This document shows positions 24,717-35,784 of a DNA stretch of 64,000 bases, piece by piece. The DNA lies in contig JACAAK010000005.1 of assembly GCA_025093985.1 (NCBI GenBank), positions 2,790,001 to 2,854,000 on the forward strand, read 5' to 3'. This DNA comes from Calvatia gigantea (Eukaryota; Basidiomycota; Agaricomycetes; Agaricales; Lycoperdaceae). The notes under the pieces are model-generated. The model searched no databases. It was not told the origin of the DNA and saw only the letters and a list, made by a program, of their open reading frames with translations. Each line of letters starts with the position of its first letter. The stretch's first letter is position 1. The translations under genes and the position numbers were made by a program.

Positions 24717-26090
24717 TTGATCTTCTGCAAACACGGATTCTCCGTTCCAAAGAGTGCTATCAGGCACTCTTCGAGGCAAAAGGTGCCAACGCTCAACAGA
24801 TTCTCAATATTCTTCAAAAGGTTCTCCGACCACATCTGTAGACATGTATAGTATGAACTGACTATCGTTCGCAGTTCCTGAGTGCTTATCTAGTTGACGA
24901 TGCGGCTAGACAATCAGTGCTGACGGCATTTTTGCGGTTATCTGTCTCATCAGGGATCTTTCCTCGACAGGTGGGACTCGATGGGATTGAACAGCCGCCT
25001 GACGCTATTGAAAGGGGTGCATCCACAAACATATACAAGAGCAGGTATCGAGGTCACCAGGTTTGCCTGAAGGCGGTGAAGTTACCTAGAGCATCAAATG
25101 CCGATTCTGTATACAGAGTACGTCGTGGAGCCTCTTGATGTTCAAAATTGATCAATTTCTTGAGAAACTCTAGACCTTCTTTCGTGAAGCTGTGATATGG
25201 AGTCAACTTGCGCATCCGAACATCTTGCCGTTGTATGGGATATATCATCTACCTGATTCTCAGCATGGGGTAGGGCTCGTATCTCCTTGGATAGCAAATG
25301 GTAACCTGTGTGCATATGTGAAAGCACATCCCCGTACGCCGCGACTGCCGATTGTGGGTATCCTTCATGCGCAACCCTGGGCCACTCACAATTGTCGATA
25401 GGTCCATGACATCTTGGCTGGGTTACGATACCTGCACCGGCACCAGATTGTCCATGGCAGTGTTTTGGGGGTAAGGATAGGAATCAGTCATCGTCACCGG
25501 GATGAGAATCTGACAGGTTCACAGGCAAACATCCTCATCAAAGGCGACGGCTCTGCCTGCCTCATAGATTTCGGATTATCAAGGTTTGATCCTGATGTAC
25601 CCGAACTGAATCCATTTGGGGGTGGTATAGTCCAATGGTGCGCCCCGGAGGCATTTGGCACGGGTCAGGGCTTTCCGAGTGATGTTTATTCAATGGCGTC
25701 TACCATGTTGGAGGTAATTTCATTCAGACGTCTTGACTGTGTTCATTGGTGATTGGGACTTTGGTGTAGATGTTTACCGGAAAAGCCCCCTTCCGCGATA
25801 TTAATAGGGAAATAGTCAAGGTGATGAAGGCGCAAGGAATCTTGCCAGAAAGACCTAGCCACGAGGAGGCACCACAGCTGACGGATGACATCTGGGCAAT
25901 TATGATGGACTGTTGGAGTTTAACTCCCAGTGAGCGACCTACCGTGAGTGAGGTCATAAAGCGGCTCCCTTCGTCACCACAGATCCGGCGTGTGCAAGAG
26001 GACTTTTGGAGGCCCAAAACTACCTGGACAGCAACGGAGATGAGTGCGGACAGGACGTTCTTGAGGGATTTCGTGGGTATAACTTTTTAG
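24656..26090 (+). CDS. Protein kinase-like domain lacking the catalytic Asp
   Basis: TKL-type kinase fold as found in many basidiomycete expansions. The helical N-terminal extension (ILRSKECYQALFEAKG, FLSAYLVDDAARQSVLTAFL) precedes the kinase domain. Visible motifs over about seven exons: a weak Gly loop (ERGASTNIYKSRYRG), beta-3 Lys in VCLKAVKL, helix C Glu in FFREAVIWSQLAHPNIL, hinge LVSPWIANGNL, and a catalytic loop reading VHGSVLG joined across an intron to ANILI. DFGLSRF is at about 25567, followed by WCAPEAF, SDVYSMASTMLE, FTGKAPFRDI and CWSLTPSERPTVSEV. In the catalytic loop the usual HGD/HRD Asp is Ser (codon 25459-25461), so a pseudokinase is likely. The start is uncertain because the module may be the C-terminal part of the NACHT gene. 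Confidence 0.82.
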
Positions 26091-27761
26091 GATGTCTTAT
26101 TACGAGATAACCTCACAACCCACAGTTTAACCTTGATTGATAGTGAACTACGCCGGTGTCTTTGCATTACCGGAGCTTGCAAAGAGAGGAGACGTGCGAA
26201 CTTGCATAGAAATGAGGAATTTAAATAACAGTGGAAATTGGAATATTTGATTGGGTATATGTCATGATATCGGGGGAGAAAGGTTCTTGGTATTGAGAGG
26301 GCGAAGCTGGGCAGACCAGTGAGAGAGTACAACAAACCAACTATATCAACTAATTTTTTCTACGGTTAACGACGTTGCTTTTATACCCCAAACGACACAT
26401 ACTATCTATGTTCAAGGCTCATTGTACTGTAAACAAAGGGGAGGAGTAAGAGGAAAGGGTGCAAGATCAGAGTTGAGTGGAGGTAATAGTACTGGAACGT
26501 CGCCTAATGCTGACGAAAATTCTCGGGATATGTTTGCTACGTGACGGAAGAAGAGACTGGAAGTTGAAAGCAAAGCGCAAGCGTGGCAGCCTAGCCGGTG
26601 GTCCTGAGATGCACACCTGCATAATTTTTAGAGAGGGCCCAGGACTCCAACAGACGAGCAGAGCAGATTATGGCGTTCGACGGAAGTGGCAGGTTTGGCA
26701 GTTAGGCACTCCAGACTGAACAAGCAACCAAGTCCATAATAGGAGACCGAAGGACTCTATGCTCGGTGGAACACGTCGAGGCGTATGTGTGTTAGCCCTC
26801 CCGAGTAGCATTGCGATAGGGAGTGGGATGGGTCCGGTATGTACTTGGGGGATTGTCTTCCATATCAGGGAGGTTCCACGGAGGAGCATGGAATCGCAGT
26901 CATTGTGTCTGAGGGTAAAGCACATTGGGCTCGTCGAAGAGGAAGTGATAATACTGATTGTTTCCTGCGCCGGCTCACAGCATGGTTGGGTCGTTGTGAA
27001 CCGTGCCGGGGATCAGCTCTTACCCCACGCAGCAGGTTTGGAGAGGGGCCAGAGTAAAGGCATTTGAACTGCAAGCACGTTGGGATAATGATGTGTCTGG
27101 AGCCGTTGAGCAGAAAATCGCGAGGAATCACAAAGGCGGGTACAGAGCGTAAGCCACTTCGGGAGGGGGAGAACCTCAGCGTTAATTGTGTGAGAAGAGC
27201 CAGAATACTAGCTCTATGGGCGTCAGTTATGAGAGGGGGGATGAGGTTGAGGTGGCTCAACCAACGTTTGGGGTCTGGACGAATGACACTCACCGCGTGG
27301 ACTGGGTAGCCCCCATGTTGAACGTGGTTTCTTTGTCCGGCTCCCCTTCCTGAGCATTGTAGCCGATTGTCGATGAGTTTCATCTGTTCTGCACTGCCAA
27401 CCGGGGTGTTAGCATGGCTTGCGTGGAGAAAGAAAGAAAGAAACCTTATCTAACGCTCCAATGCCTGGCAAGAGCACATTCGGTTTGTCCTCGGCCCCCA
27501 TCCGGCATTATGGACATCCTAGTGCCCATAGGGAACTGCATTTTCCCTGAGGTGGCTAGGGAGAGGTAAAAACTCCGATTATGCGTTATGGGTTATACAC
27601 GGCTTGTGCTTCCTCATTGAAATATTGGCATTGCGGTTGTGGTTCAAATACTCAGCAGAAGCCACCCCACGGGGTTCTCGTCGTGATCGATTGATCCGTG
27701 ACATTGATGGTACAAACGTTCAAGCTCCTGCAACGAGCGAGTGCACCCATCACTGGTTGGT
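26091..27761. other. Intergenic, no recognisable gene
   Basis: Contains overlapping open frames on both strands (longest on minus, 172 codons, 26865-27383) without recognisable motifs. A short (gaaa)n microsatellite lies at 27428-27443. The base composition is unremarkable. It ends where the second duplication copy begins. Confidence 0.5.
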
Positions 27762-28220
27762 ATGTGAAGCATCACCTTGATAAGGCCATAAGGTATGAGT
27801 GCTATGTGAGTACGCCCACGTGTGTTATGTTAGCCCGCTTTGTTTTGGTTTCGTTCATTCTCTGTGTGCACCATCCTGCCGGGTCGTTCTTTTGCTTCAT
27901 TTTCCTTAGGATGGTGATGAAGAGAAATTCAAATTTGTAGCTGAAGCTCGTGCAGTGCTCTCTGACCCACAATGACGCTAGCGGTACGATTTTGGCGAAG
28001 GATGAAGGCGGGATGAACGACGGTGGTGGTATGGGTGGTGGATTCAAGCATATGGACCTCTCAGAAATCGTTGCACAGTTCCAGGGAGGCGGTATAGGGC
28101 GGTGGTGGATTTAGCGGGTTCAGTGATGGATTCCCTGGTGGTGCCCGGTTCACTTGACAAGGAGGTGTCTGTGGACGGAAGAGGATTCCATTCCGGCGCA
28201 AGGGTTCCCTGTTCTGACTG
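27762..28220 (+). pseudogene. Decayed 3' end of the DNAJC7-like gene
   Basis: Matches 17150-17600: a remnant of the HPD-containing exon (KHHLDK), the last intron, then GDEEKFKFVAEARAVLSDPQ followed by a stop in place of RRQRYD, and the Gly-rich tail with deletions and a premature stop. No upstream exons are present, so it is a truncated copy carried by the segmental duplication. Confidence 0.85.
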
Positions 28221-28541
28221 GGATGGGTTCTGCTGCCTGTTGGTTTGGGATAGTCGACGCAATATCTGGAGGAGGGTCATAGTCTCTGATATGTTCGGTT
28301 CCTTTCTTGGATGATATTCGATATTTGAATCTGGCACATCTCGCACTTCTTTTGTATTTACGCACTGCAGAAATTTCGTTTGAAATATAATCCATCAGAT
28401 ACGCGACATACTTCTGTGTTACATAGGTAGCAGTGAAAATACCGGACGCGCGTTGGGTACAAGTACAAGTTTGTCCATTGGTCCATTGAAGTGATCTAAT
28501 GTTCGGAGAATCTTGGGCAGTGCAGGACGAGGGGAGAAGAA

Positions 28542-30177
28542 TCAGACATCAAACCCCGTCCCTGTCGGATGCTCAAACCAAATATCAGTCCAAAATGCTC
28601 GCTTCGGAAGCAACGACGAATACCTTGTACCCGATCCTACAGGTTTCTCGCCCAACTTAGTGCGCGACACGACTCGTTCGGGAACACCTGGTCTCGCGTC
28701 CGCCAGCGTCGTCAGCGTCATATTAGGGTGGCTCCACAGTCTGTCAGGGAGCGGTGCCCATCCGAAGCGTACAGTGCTACTAACGTTTATCTCCTCGAGC
28801 GACTCAAACCGGGACATGAGCATATCCGAGAGCTCCCACCCCTTGTCATGCAAATGGTGGACGTCCAACGACTTCAAGTTGGGTAACAGGCGCTTAGCAT
28901 GAGGGGATAGCGTCAGCAGCTTGAAGAAAGTCATTGACTGCCCAGACGACCTTGAGTTCGACGAGGCTTTGAAGTTGGGCAAGTGAAAAGAGGCGGGCTA
29001 TAGAGTCTTTTGGCATGCCCACGAGAACTAGCCCTTTGAGAGTTCGTAGATGACACCCGGAGCGGTCGATGAATGTGTATAGTCCCTCAACGAATCTTTG
29101 ATCGATGCCTTCGTCAGGGGCTACTTCAAGATATTGAAGGTGGGGACACGTAAAGCGTTGGAGGATTGGTAGAACCGAGGCACGGGTACCAGGAGTCCTG
29201 AGTATGGAGATGTGGCGCAGCTTGTCCAGGGTGAGGTGAATGTCGGGAAGAGAGTAATGTAATTCTTGCTCGCCGTGTTTAATGCTGACCTGGACCATAT
29301 CCAGGTTCGGCCAATGAGCCAGCAACCTGATTAAGTCATCTAGTAGTTGTGGTTCATGACAGATGAATTCTGTTATACCCTTATGCATAGGTCCAACTGG
29401 TATGCTCCGTACCTCCAGCTTGCTCACATGCGGGTTGTAGACGACCCGAGACCAAAGCCAAGCCGATAGCTGTGGATCCCATGGGTCACGATCAATAAGT
29501 CGCACGGAATACAGCTCAGGAGGATGTTCAAGATCGACGTCGGTGCGGATATCATGCATTCCTGACCCGCCGTCTCCTCTTATGTCGGCAAATTCGAAAT
29601 TGATGTGTTCCCACAGGAACAACCACCTCCAGAACACTCTGTTGATTAAGTCGCTGCTTGTTGCCGTGGTCTCCTTGTCCGATCTTCCGAATGACTTTTC
29701 GACGAATTCGAGGTTGAGTGGGAAGCAGTCAGCTCTCTCGAGCCATAGCTCGACCAAGGGGATAATATTGCGTGAAGGTCCTAGGACGAAAATGGAAGTC
29801 CAGAGATTGGCGAAGGTACATGTGATGTTGCGCCAATGACCACAGACGTGAGTGAGGGGCATCGGAGTCGAGAATGTCTCCATAGAATGGCGGACGGTAG
29901 GCTTGGACCAGTTTTGAGGACTCGGGAGATTAATATAGTGCATAAAGATTTCGTAAAAAATCTCCACTGGCAAATCATTGATACCAATTGCTTCAGGCCT
30001 ACCATGACGAGAACGAGGGAATGGCATCCTAACAATATTTGAGGAAGAACTCAAATCAGCAGTATGTGAATAACTTGAAGAATCTAAACTCACCGGGTTA
30101 ATGAAGGCGGAAATCAGGATAGTAACGGAGTGATAACTCCCGTAATTTATGCCTGCAATCTTATTGTCAAAATCCAT
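28542..30177 (-). CDS. F-box/LRR-type protein, duplicate 2
   Basis: Probable substrate adaptor of an SCF ubiquitin ligase. A 427-codon frame (30177-28894, or starting at the internal ATG 30027) has the F-box INDLPVEIFYEIFMHYINL, then CGHWRNITCTFANLW, a linker and leucine-rich segments (KLEVRSIPVGPMHKG, LLAHWPNLDMVQ, LTLDKLRHISIL, FVEGLYTFIDRSG). The last 130 residues continue in another frame (28982-28542) ending GFDV. The break is one extra g at 28930 compared with duplicate 1 (gaagaaagtcattg against gaagaaatcattg), so the full protein would be about 550 aa. Otherwise well preserved. Confidence 0.8.
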
Positions 30178-31192
30178 GCTTACCCCTTAGGCCTTGACCT
30201 TCTGCTTTTCAACAGCTCCCAGGAGAACATGGCTTGACATCAAGTGAATCTATGGTGGAAACAATTGACATGCGTCTCCCGGACAAACAGAGCTTCGTCG
30301 GTTGCCGCGAGTTTGATTACAATACACTAAGGTTGGCAGTGTTGCAGCTGTGTGAATACGGGGAAGTGACAGCCGAACATTTATGCAAGTAGCCCATAAC
30401 AAAAAGCCGCGCCGCCTAAGCGCCGTTCTTGCTAAAGTTTATTGTGTTTGGTTGTTGATCAGTTGTGTTTGGTTGTTGATCAGCATCGTCCAGTGCCTCA
30501 CCTTCAAGCGTTACCTCGTCTAATTCGTTGGCAATGCCACTGCCTAGTAACGATCCAGGACTGTTACCATCGCTAGCGCCTTGTTATTGTCTGAATATCA
30601 AAAAGACTTATAGTTTATGTTGAAGTTATTTTCGCTGCGCGTTCCCACCTCCTTGAATGTTGTTGACCTCGACCTTTCTCCCGGTCACGACCTTCACTCG
30701 AAGTGAAGCCACCTGACTTACAGTGGTACCTGTTCTGTGTATCCCACGTGTGGTTACCTTTACCTTTCCATTGCCCGGTGAACGTTTACATCAATGAGAC
30801 TAGAAATTCCTTCGTTCGGAACGTTGCTGAAAAGATGACGCTGTGGCATGACACCTGTCGCACCTGTTAGTCTGGTGCCTCCTTTGCTTTCTCTGTGTAC
30901 GCGAGCTATTAATCAAAAGTCACCGGAGTCATTGAAACAGTGTACAACCTTCCACCACTGCTATAACAGTGCAGGGCGACTTGCATTACGACACCTGTTA
31001 TCTAGGTTGCTGATATCACACGAATTTGAAGAGTCATAGCTAGAATTCTTCAACGAGAGCAGCAAGAAGTCGTCAATAAGTCTGATCTCATCGTGCGAGG
31101 TCCGCCAATTGAATGATACATAGGTATTTGTACATTATTTCGGTTACTCAATGATGACTACCAACTGGTCATGAGACAAGTCATGGCCATGG
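30178..31192. other. Spacer of duplication unit 2
   Basis: No gene recognised. It contains a perfect short tandem duplication (gtgtttggttgttgatca, about 30448-30485). Confidence 0.5.
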
Positions 31193-31413
31193 TCAGTTGC
31201 AAGTGCACCTCTTGCATGGGCAGCTGTAGTAGACGTACGTTATTATTGGGGATAAGAAGAAATAGGATACACCCTCACTCCCGGCACTCGCAGAGAGGAT
31301 TGTAGCAGGCTTGATCTGTAAGAGACGGCGTAGCAGTGTGCTGCAAAGAGAGAAGCATAGATGGGTCAGGTATCTCTGAGGGCGGAGCGGGGGACCTGAA
31401 TTATGCTGACCAT
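31193..31413 (-). CDS. Metallothionein-like 7-Cys protein, gene 2
   Basis: Same architecture as gene 1: ATG-only exon 1 (31413-31411), intron 1 (31410-31341, gtcagc...cag), exon 2 (31340-31279), intron 2 (31278-31224, gtgagg...cag), exon 3 (31223-31193, TGA). The product has 31 aa beginning MHTATPSLTDQA with cysteines C-x4-C-x-C-x2-C-x-C-x2-C-x-C, ending CTCN. It is the duplication partner of gene 1, and it shares a recent duplication with gene 3. Confidence 0.85.
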
Positions 31414-31462
31414 GATGGATAAAAGTAGGCCAAGCTGGGGAAATGACTGGTTACATGTGGCC

Positions 31463-31469
31463 TTTTATA
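31463..31469 (-). promoter_or_regulatory. TATA box of metallothionein-like gene 2
   Basis: TATAAAA on the minus strand about 50 bp upstream of the ATG, inside a block (acatgtggccttttataag) shared with gene 3 and partly with gene 4. Confidence 0.65.
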
Positions 31470-31934
31470 AGTTTTCACCCACAGTTCTGTAACGCCAACC
31501 GGGATAGGATAGGAGGAGACAATCCGGGACCCAAAGCAGTTAGATCGGGTCGCCACCTTAATCACCTGGAATTTTGCCAAGTCTGGTTTCAACTTTTCCC
31601 CACGTAATGGGTTTTTCCGCAAGGAACAGAACTGTGACAAGAACCTCGACTTGATCATGAAATCAACGCTGTCCAGTGCATCACCTTGCTATTGTCAGGC
31701 TCGTCAACAATTTTCTGTCGTTACTATTTCGTTGAGCCGTCAAGCTTTCTTCCCGGGAGCAGTTTGACGATATCGAGGTTAACCCGACTTGCTGCTCGAC
31801 CTAATCTCGTATCTCCTGTCCATGTTTGACTTTCCCTTTACTCACAGCGCTCCTTCAAAAATGACAAAGTGGCGTTGTGCGAACCGTTGATTTGGTACAT
31901 CCTTTCTTCTTCTGCTTGTTCAAGCCATTGACTA

Positions 31935-32129
31935 TGGTGCAGGGTGCTTAGTCATTGAACTTGCCCAGAGGCAGAAAAAAACCACACATGAGGTGCTTTT
32001 GGTGCAAAGAATATACTCAAGCGGCTGCAGGCAATAATTAAAGATTTACACCACAATTGGACACTTAGGGTCCTTCTATATTTGGTGGAGGCTTGTTCAA
32101 AAGTTCTGGCCTCTAGGCGCCCTGCACCA
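31935..32129. mobile_element. TA-flanked MITE with terminal inverted repeats
   Basis: A 195 bp insertion whose ends are inverted repeats: TGGTGCAGGGTGCTTAG at the left and the complement of TGGTGCAGGGCGCCTAG at the right. It is flanked by TA on both sides (31933-31934, 32130-32131). The tandem partner unit at about 34560 has the uninterrupted site gacTAgactaaatg. TA duplication and short inverted ends are typical of non-autonomous Tc1/mariner-type elements. No coding sequence. Confidence 0.85.
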
Positions 32130-32399
32130 TAGATTAAATGATTCTAAGAAACCCGTTGTAACACCGTTAACATTTCTCATATTACGAAGTTGCGCCAACT
32201 GACCTATCTTATCATTAACGTTATTTCACTACTTTTAGCTTCAATGTCGGAGTATTTAAATGATATGGGCAGTGCGCATACATGCGCTCGGACAATTCTG
32301 GACTCTGTGACGAATGGCGACCATAGGACTCGTCCAATTTGGACTGCTGGTAGCAGGACCTTGATTTTGTTCGACAACTGAATATTCCTGCGCCCTAGT

Positions 32400-33010
32400 T
32401 AGTAGACTTGTGCGGATCTCCGTTATCTCTTCATCAACAAATCCAATTGTACGTACTTCTTGGGCTGCTAGACCGCAATTCAAAGTCGTTCCGGTCGAGA
32501 CCTGCATGAACCCTTTCAGCTTCCTGAACAGCCCGACTCCAAGCACCCCGAACCCAACCTGGGCCCCCTCACAGGACTTCCAGGAAAACTCGGCCCATCT
32601 AGGCGGCCGTAGTTTGGAATGGAAGAGCAGGAAAGGCTCACGAACTGACCGTAAGTTATTGCCCAGATCGCGCTGGCTCAGGCCCTTTCTGGATGGGCCT
32701 TCAACCGGTCATAATAGGCTCTTCCGTCACAGGCCTGAACTGTTACGCCCGGACCAGACCACGGCTTATCTGGGAGTGGTAGCTCGTCAAGCTCAGGCCC
32801 TCCAATAACCGCAACCCTTTGTTATGAGCCGAGTCTCGAAACTAAAGCGTCGGACAAAACGGAACCTCCTGCCCCAATGCAATCAATCTCCAAATATTTA
32901 AGCAGAGACAAGTTGGATATCTGAGTCAACCAATTGAGGAATGCGGCATTGGCCATAACGACTGCTAGGTGAGAGAGGTGGAGTAGTTGCGGAATGCGAA
33001 GAACCCAACA
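32400..33010 (-). pseudogene. F-box/LRR-type protein relic, unit U2
   Basis: On the minus strand, broken frames read LLHLSHLAVVMANAAFLNWL, LSLLKYLEIDCIGAGGSVLS and GPELDELPLPDKPWSGPG. These are leucine-rich segments like the C-terminal half of basidiomycete F-box proteins. Stops and frame changes interrupt it, and no F-box is present. Its partner in unit U3 (34900-35780) extends further upstream. Confidence 0.6.
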
Positions 33011-33177
33011 ACATCTTCACCGGTCATTTAAATTTCTCAGTACGAGCAGCGAGGGGTCGTCAAATAGGTCTGATTTCATCGTACGACGCCATAACACTAT
33101 TGAACTTTGTACATTATTTCAGTTACTCAATATCAATGATGACTACCAGCCGGTCATAAGTCAAGTCATGGCCATGG

Positions 33178-33404
33178 TCAGTTGCAAGTACACCGAATCT
33201 TGCATGGGCAGCTGTAGTAGACATGCGTTAGTATTGGGGTAGGAAGAGATTGGATACACCCTCACTCCCGACACTCGCAGAGAGGATTTATGCAGTAATG
33301 ATCTGTAAGAGAGGACGTAGCAGTGTGCTGCAAAGAGAGAAGCATGCATAGATGGGTTAGGTATCTCTGAGGGCGGAGCGGGGGACCTGAATTATGCTGA
33401 CCAT
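33178..33404 (-). CDS. Metallothionein-like 7-Cys protein, gene 3
   Basis: ATG-only exon 1 (33404-33402), intron 1 (33401-33328), exon 2 (33327-33266), intron 2 (33265-33212), exon 3 (33211-33178, TGA). The product has 32 aa beginning MHTATSSLTDHY with cysteines C-x4-C-x-C-x2-C-x-C-x3-C-x-C. Compared with gene 2 it has one in-frame extra codon (KIR against KR) and several substitutions, yet all seven Cys and all splice sites are kept. Confidence 0.85.
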
Positions 33405-33453
33405 GATGGATAAAAGTAGGCCAAGCTGAGGAAATGACTGGTTACATGTGGCC

Positions 33454-33460
33454 TTTTATA
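33454..33460 (-). promoter_or_regulatory. TATA box of metallothionein-like gene 3
   Basis: TATAAAA on the minus strand, 50 bp upstream of the ATG, same context as in gene 2. Confidence 0.65.
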
Positions 33461-33600
33461 AGTTTTCACCACCACAGTTCTGTAACGCCAATCGGGATAG
33501 GAGAGGAGAGATAACACAGGCCCAAAGCAGCTAGATCGGGTCGCCGCCCTGATCGAATTGCACCTGTCTTGTAATATTGACACCTAGAATACTTGCCAAG

Positions 33601-34007
33601 TGCAGCACCTGGCGATGAGAAGATCCAGGCGCGACTCCCTGCGCCCAGTGTGATACGTCACAGGCATTAGCATACGGACTCGGACATCCAAACTCCCTTT
33701 ACACTTTCCCATCCCCCCCTATCTCGACATTAGACTACTCCTGACTCTATTTTCTATTTGCCCACCCACCACTACCCTTACACAAATTTAACATAGTCCA
33801 ACGAACAATATGCAGTGACCGGAAGGCACAGGGTTAGGGTGACCCGTCTGCGTCCCCCTTCGGACCACACACCTGGTTGTCGGGAACCTTTCCAAGGTCC
33901 CGATCCTCCACTCCCAGCACTCACGCGCCACGTTCTGTTTGCTTATGATACACAACACGATATTCATTTCGCAACTACCTTAGCCTACTCGTCACTACTC
34001 AGTGCAA
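33601..34007. other. About 0.4 kb insertion in unit U3, origin unknown
   Basis: Unit U2 reads gccaagtctggtttc continuously (about 31576-31590). In U3 the same words are split by about 400 bases that begin tgcagcacctggcg and end cactcagtgcaag. The flanks share only 'caag' and possible TGCA ends, so the mechanism is unclear. No coding potential recognised. Confidence 0.6.
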
Positions 34008-34271
34008 GAGTCTGGTTTTAAGTTCCCCACGTAATGGGTCTTTCCGTAAAGAACAGAACTGTGACAAGAACATTGACTTGATCATGAATTCGAAGCTGTC
34101 CAATGCATCACCTTGCTATTGCCTAGCTTATCAACTATTTGCTGTTCGTTACTATCTCGTTGGGCCGTCAAGCTTTCTTCCCAGGAGCAGTTTTCAACGA
34201 TATCGAGATTAACTCGACCTGCTGTTCAACCTAGTCTCGTATATCCAGTCTACGTCTGTTTTTTCCTTTAC

Positions 34272-34460
34272 AAATGACTTTTTGGGTATGTAGTTTTATG
34301 CCAAAAAGTCCTTGACTTAGCTATGTCATGTTGGTGGCTAGCGTCCAGTTGGGCCTGCCGGAGTGACGAAAAAACGTTTAAACGATTGGGCTTGAGGGGT
34401 ACCCCGGATCGGTCTACCACAGGTAGGCAGTGACTAGAATGACGGTCGTTGAACCGATGA
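34272..34460. mobile_element. 189 bp insertion with 9 bp target-site duplication
   Basis: Flanked by perfect ttcctttac on both sides (34263-34271 and 34461-34469). Unit U2 has a single copy of the target (tccctttac, near 31835). I see no clear terminal inverted repeats and no coding sequence, so it could be a MULE/hAT-type MITE with eroded ends or a SINE-like retroposon. Confidence 0.65.
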
Positions 34461-34899
34461 TTCCTTTACTAACAGCGCTCCTCTAAAAATGACAATGTGG
34501 TGTTGTGCGAACCATTGGTTCGGTACATCCTTTCCTTCCTCCGCTTGTTCAAGCCATGGACTAGACTAAATGGCTCTAAGGAGCCCATTGTAACTCCGTC
34601 AACATTTCTCATATTAAGACGTTGCTCGAACCGACCCATCTTATCATTAGCGTTACTTCATTATTTTAGCTTCAATGTCAGAGTACGTTATCTAAATGAC
34701 TTGGGCAGTGCGCATACAGGCGCTCGGACAGTACTGGACCCTGTGACGAACGGCGACCATAGGACTCGTCCAATTTGGACTGTTGGTAGCAGGACCTTGA
34801 TTTTGCTCGACAACGAATATTCCTACGCCCTAATTAGTAGACTTATGCGAATCTCTGTTATCTCTTCATCAACGAATCCGATCGTACGTACTTCCTGGG

Positions 34900-35780
34900 C
34901 TGTTAGACCGCATGCAAAGTCGTTCCGGTTGAGACCCACACAAACCCTTTCAGTTCTCTGTACGGCCGACTCCAAGCACCCCGACCCCAACCTGGCCCCT
35001 CTCATAGGACTTCTGGAAAGCTCGGCCCATCTAGATGGCCGTAGTTTGGAATGGAAGAGCAGGAAAGGTTCATGAACTGACCATAAGTTATTTTGTAGGT
35101 CGTGCTGGTTCTGGGTGGGCCTTCAACAGGTCGTGATAAGCTCTTCTGTCACAAACCTTAAGTGTTATGCCCCGACCAGACCAGGCTTATCCGGGAGTGG
35201 CATCTCATCAAGCTCGAGCCCTCCTATAACCGCAACCTTTTATAATGAACCGAGCCTCGAAACTAAAGCGTCGGACAAAACGGAATCTCCTGCCCCAATA
35301 CAATCAATCTCCAAATATCTGAGCAGAGGCAAGTTAGATGTCGGGTCAACCACTCGAGGAATGCGGCATTGGCCATAACGACTGCCCAGTGAGAGAGGTG
35401 GAGTAGTTGCGGAGTTGCGAAGAACCCAACAATACCTTCACCAGTCATTTGGGAGATAGGAGTCATGCGGAGAGAGATTCTGAGACCTCAGAATATATGG
35501 GCATATCACACAGCACTCCAAGGGAGCTTTTGTTGCTGTCGTAAGTGTCGAGTTCAACTAACTCGGATGGGGTAGGGATCTTCAAGAAGAGCTAGCAGAA
35601 CAAGACTAAGTTTGCCGCAGCAAAGCCTAAAGTGCTGCAAATTCGGATGCACCAATGGGATGTTTTCGGGAATGAGTTCTGGAATGAGTGCGGGGTCAGA
35701 GGCTTCAAGGGTAATATCAAGCATTTTGAGGTTTGTACATCCTCTGAGGATCGAGAGGGTCCTGCAATGTGATATGGGTT
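34900..35780 (-). pseudogene. F-box/LRR-type protein relic, unit U3
   Basis: Minus-strand segments LSILRGCTNLKMLDITLE, ALIPELIPENIPLVHPNL, QHFRLCCGKLSLVLLALL, then in another frame ELVELDTYDSNKSSLGVL, QLLHLSHWAVVMANAAFL and LLRYLEIDCIGAGDSVLS. The pattern is that of LRR-containing F-box proteins. There is no F-box; upstream it abuts a different gene family at about 35780. Confidence 0.65.
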
Positions 35781-35784
35781 GGTC

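Larger units (their letters stand above)
27762..31930. repeat. Segmental duplication, copy 2 (partner 17165-21050)
   Basis: Same order and orientation as copy 1: J-protein 3' end, F-box gene, spacer, metallothionein-like gene. The spacer between F-box and metallothionein-like gene is longer here (about 1 kb against 0.7 kb). The truncated J-protein end shows that copy 1 is the source side at the left boundary. Confidence 0.8.
31140..32990. repeat. Tandem unit U2 (partner 33110-35430)
   Basis: Metallothionein-like gene 2, its upstream DNA, a spacer and an F-box/LRR relic recur in the same order at 33110-35430. The two units differ by discrete insertions, each flanked by an intact empty site in the other unit. 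Confidence 0.85.
33110..35430. repeat. Tandem unit U3 (partner 31140-32990)
   Basis: Second tandem unit with metallothionein-like gene 3 and an F-box/LRR relic. Compared with U2 it carries two extra insertions (about 33601-34007 and 34272-34460) and lacks the MITE at 31935-32129. Confidence 0.85.

Noticed and set aside
26865..27383. 172-codon minus-strand frame
   Set aside because: No recognisable motif, no splice partners and no second copy; too little support for a gene.
31141..31260. Plus-strand Cys-rich frame (MVSCKCTSCMGSC) opposite metallothionein-like gene 2 and similar ones at 33170-33240
   Set aside because: It is the antisense of exon 3 of the minus-strand gene. Splice sites, conserved Cys spacing across all four copies and the TATA box all support the minus strand.
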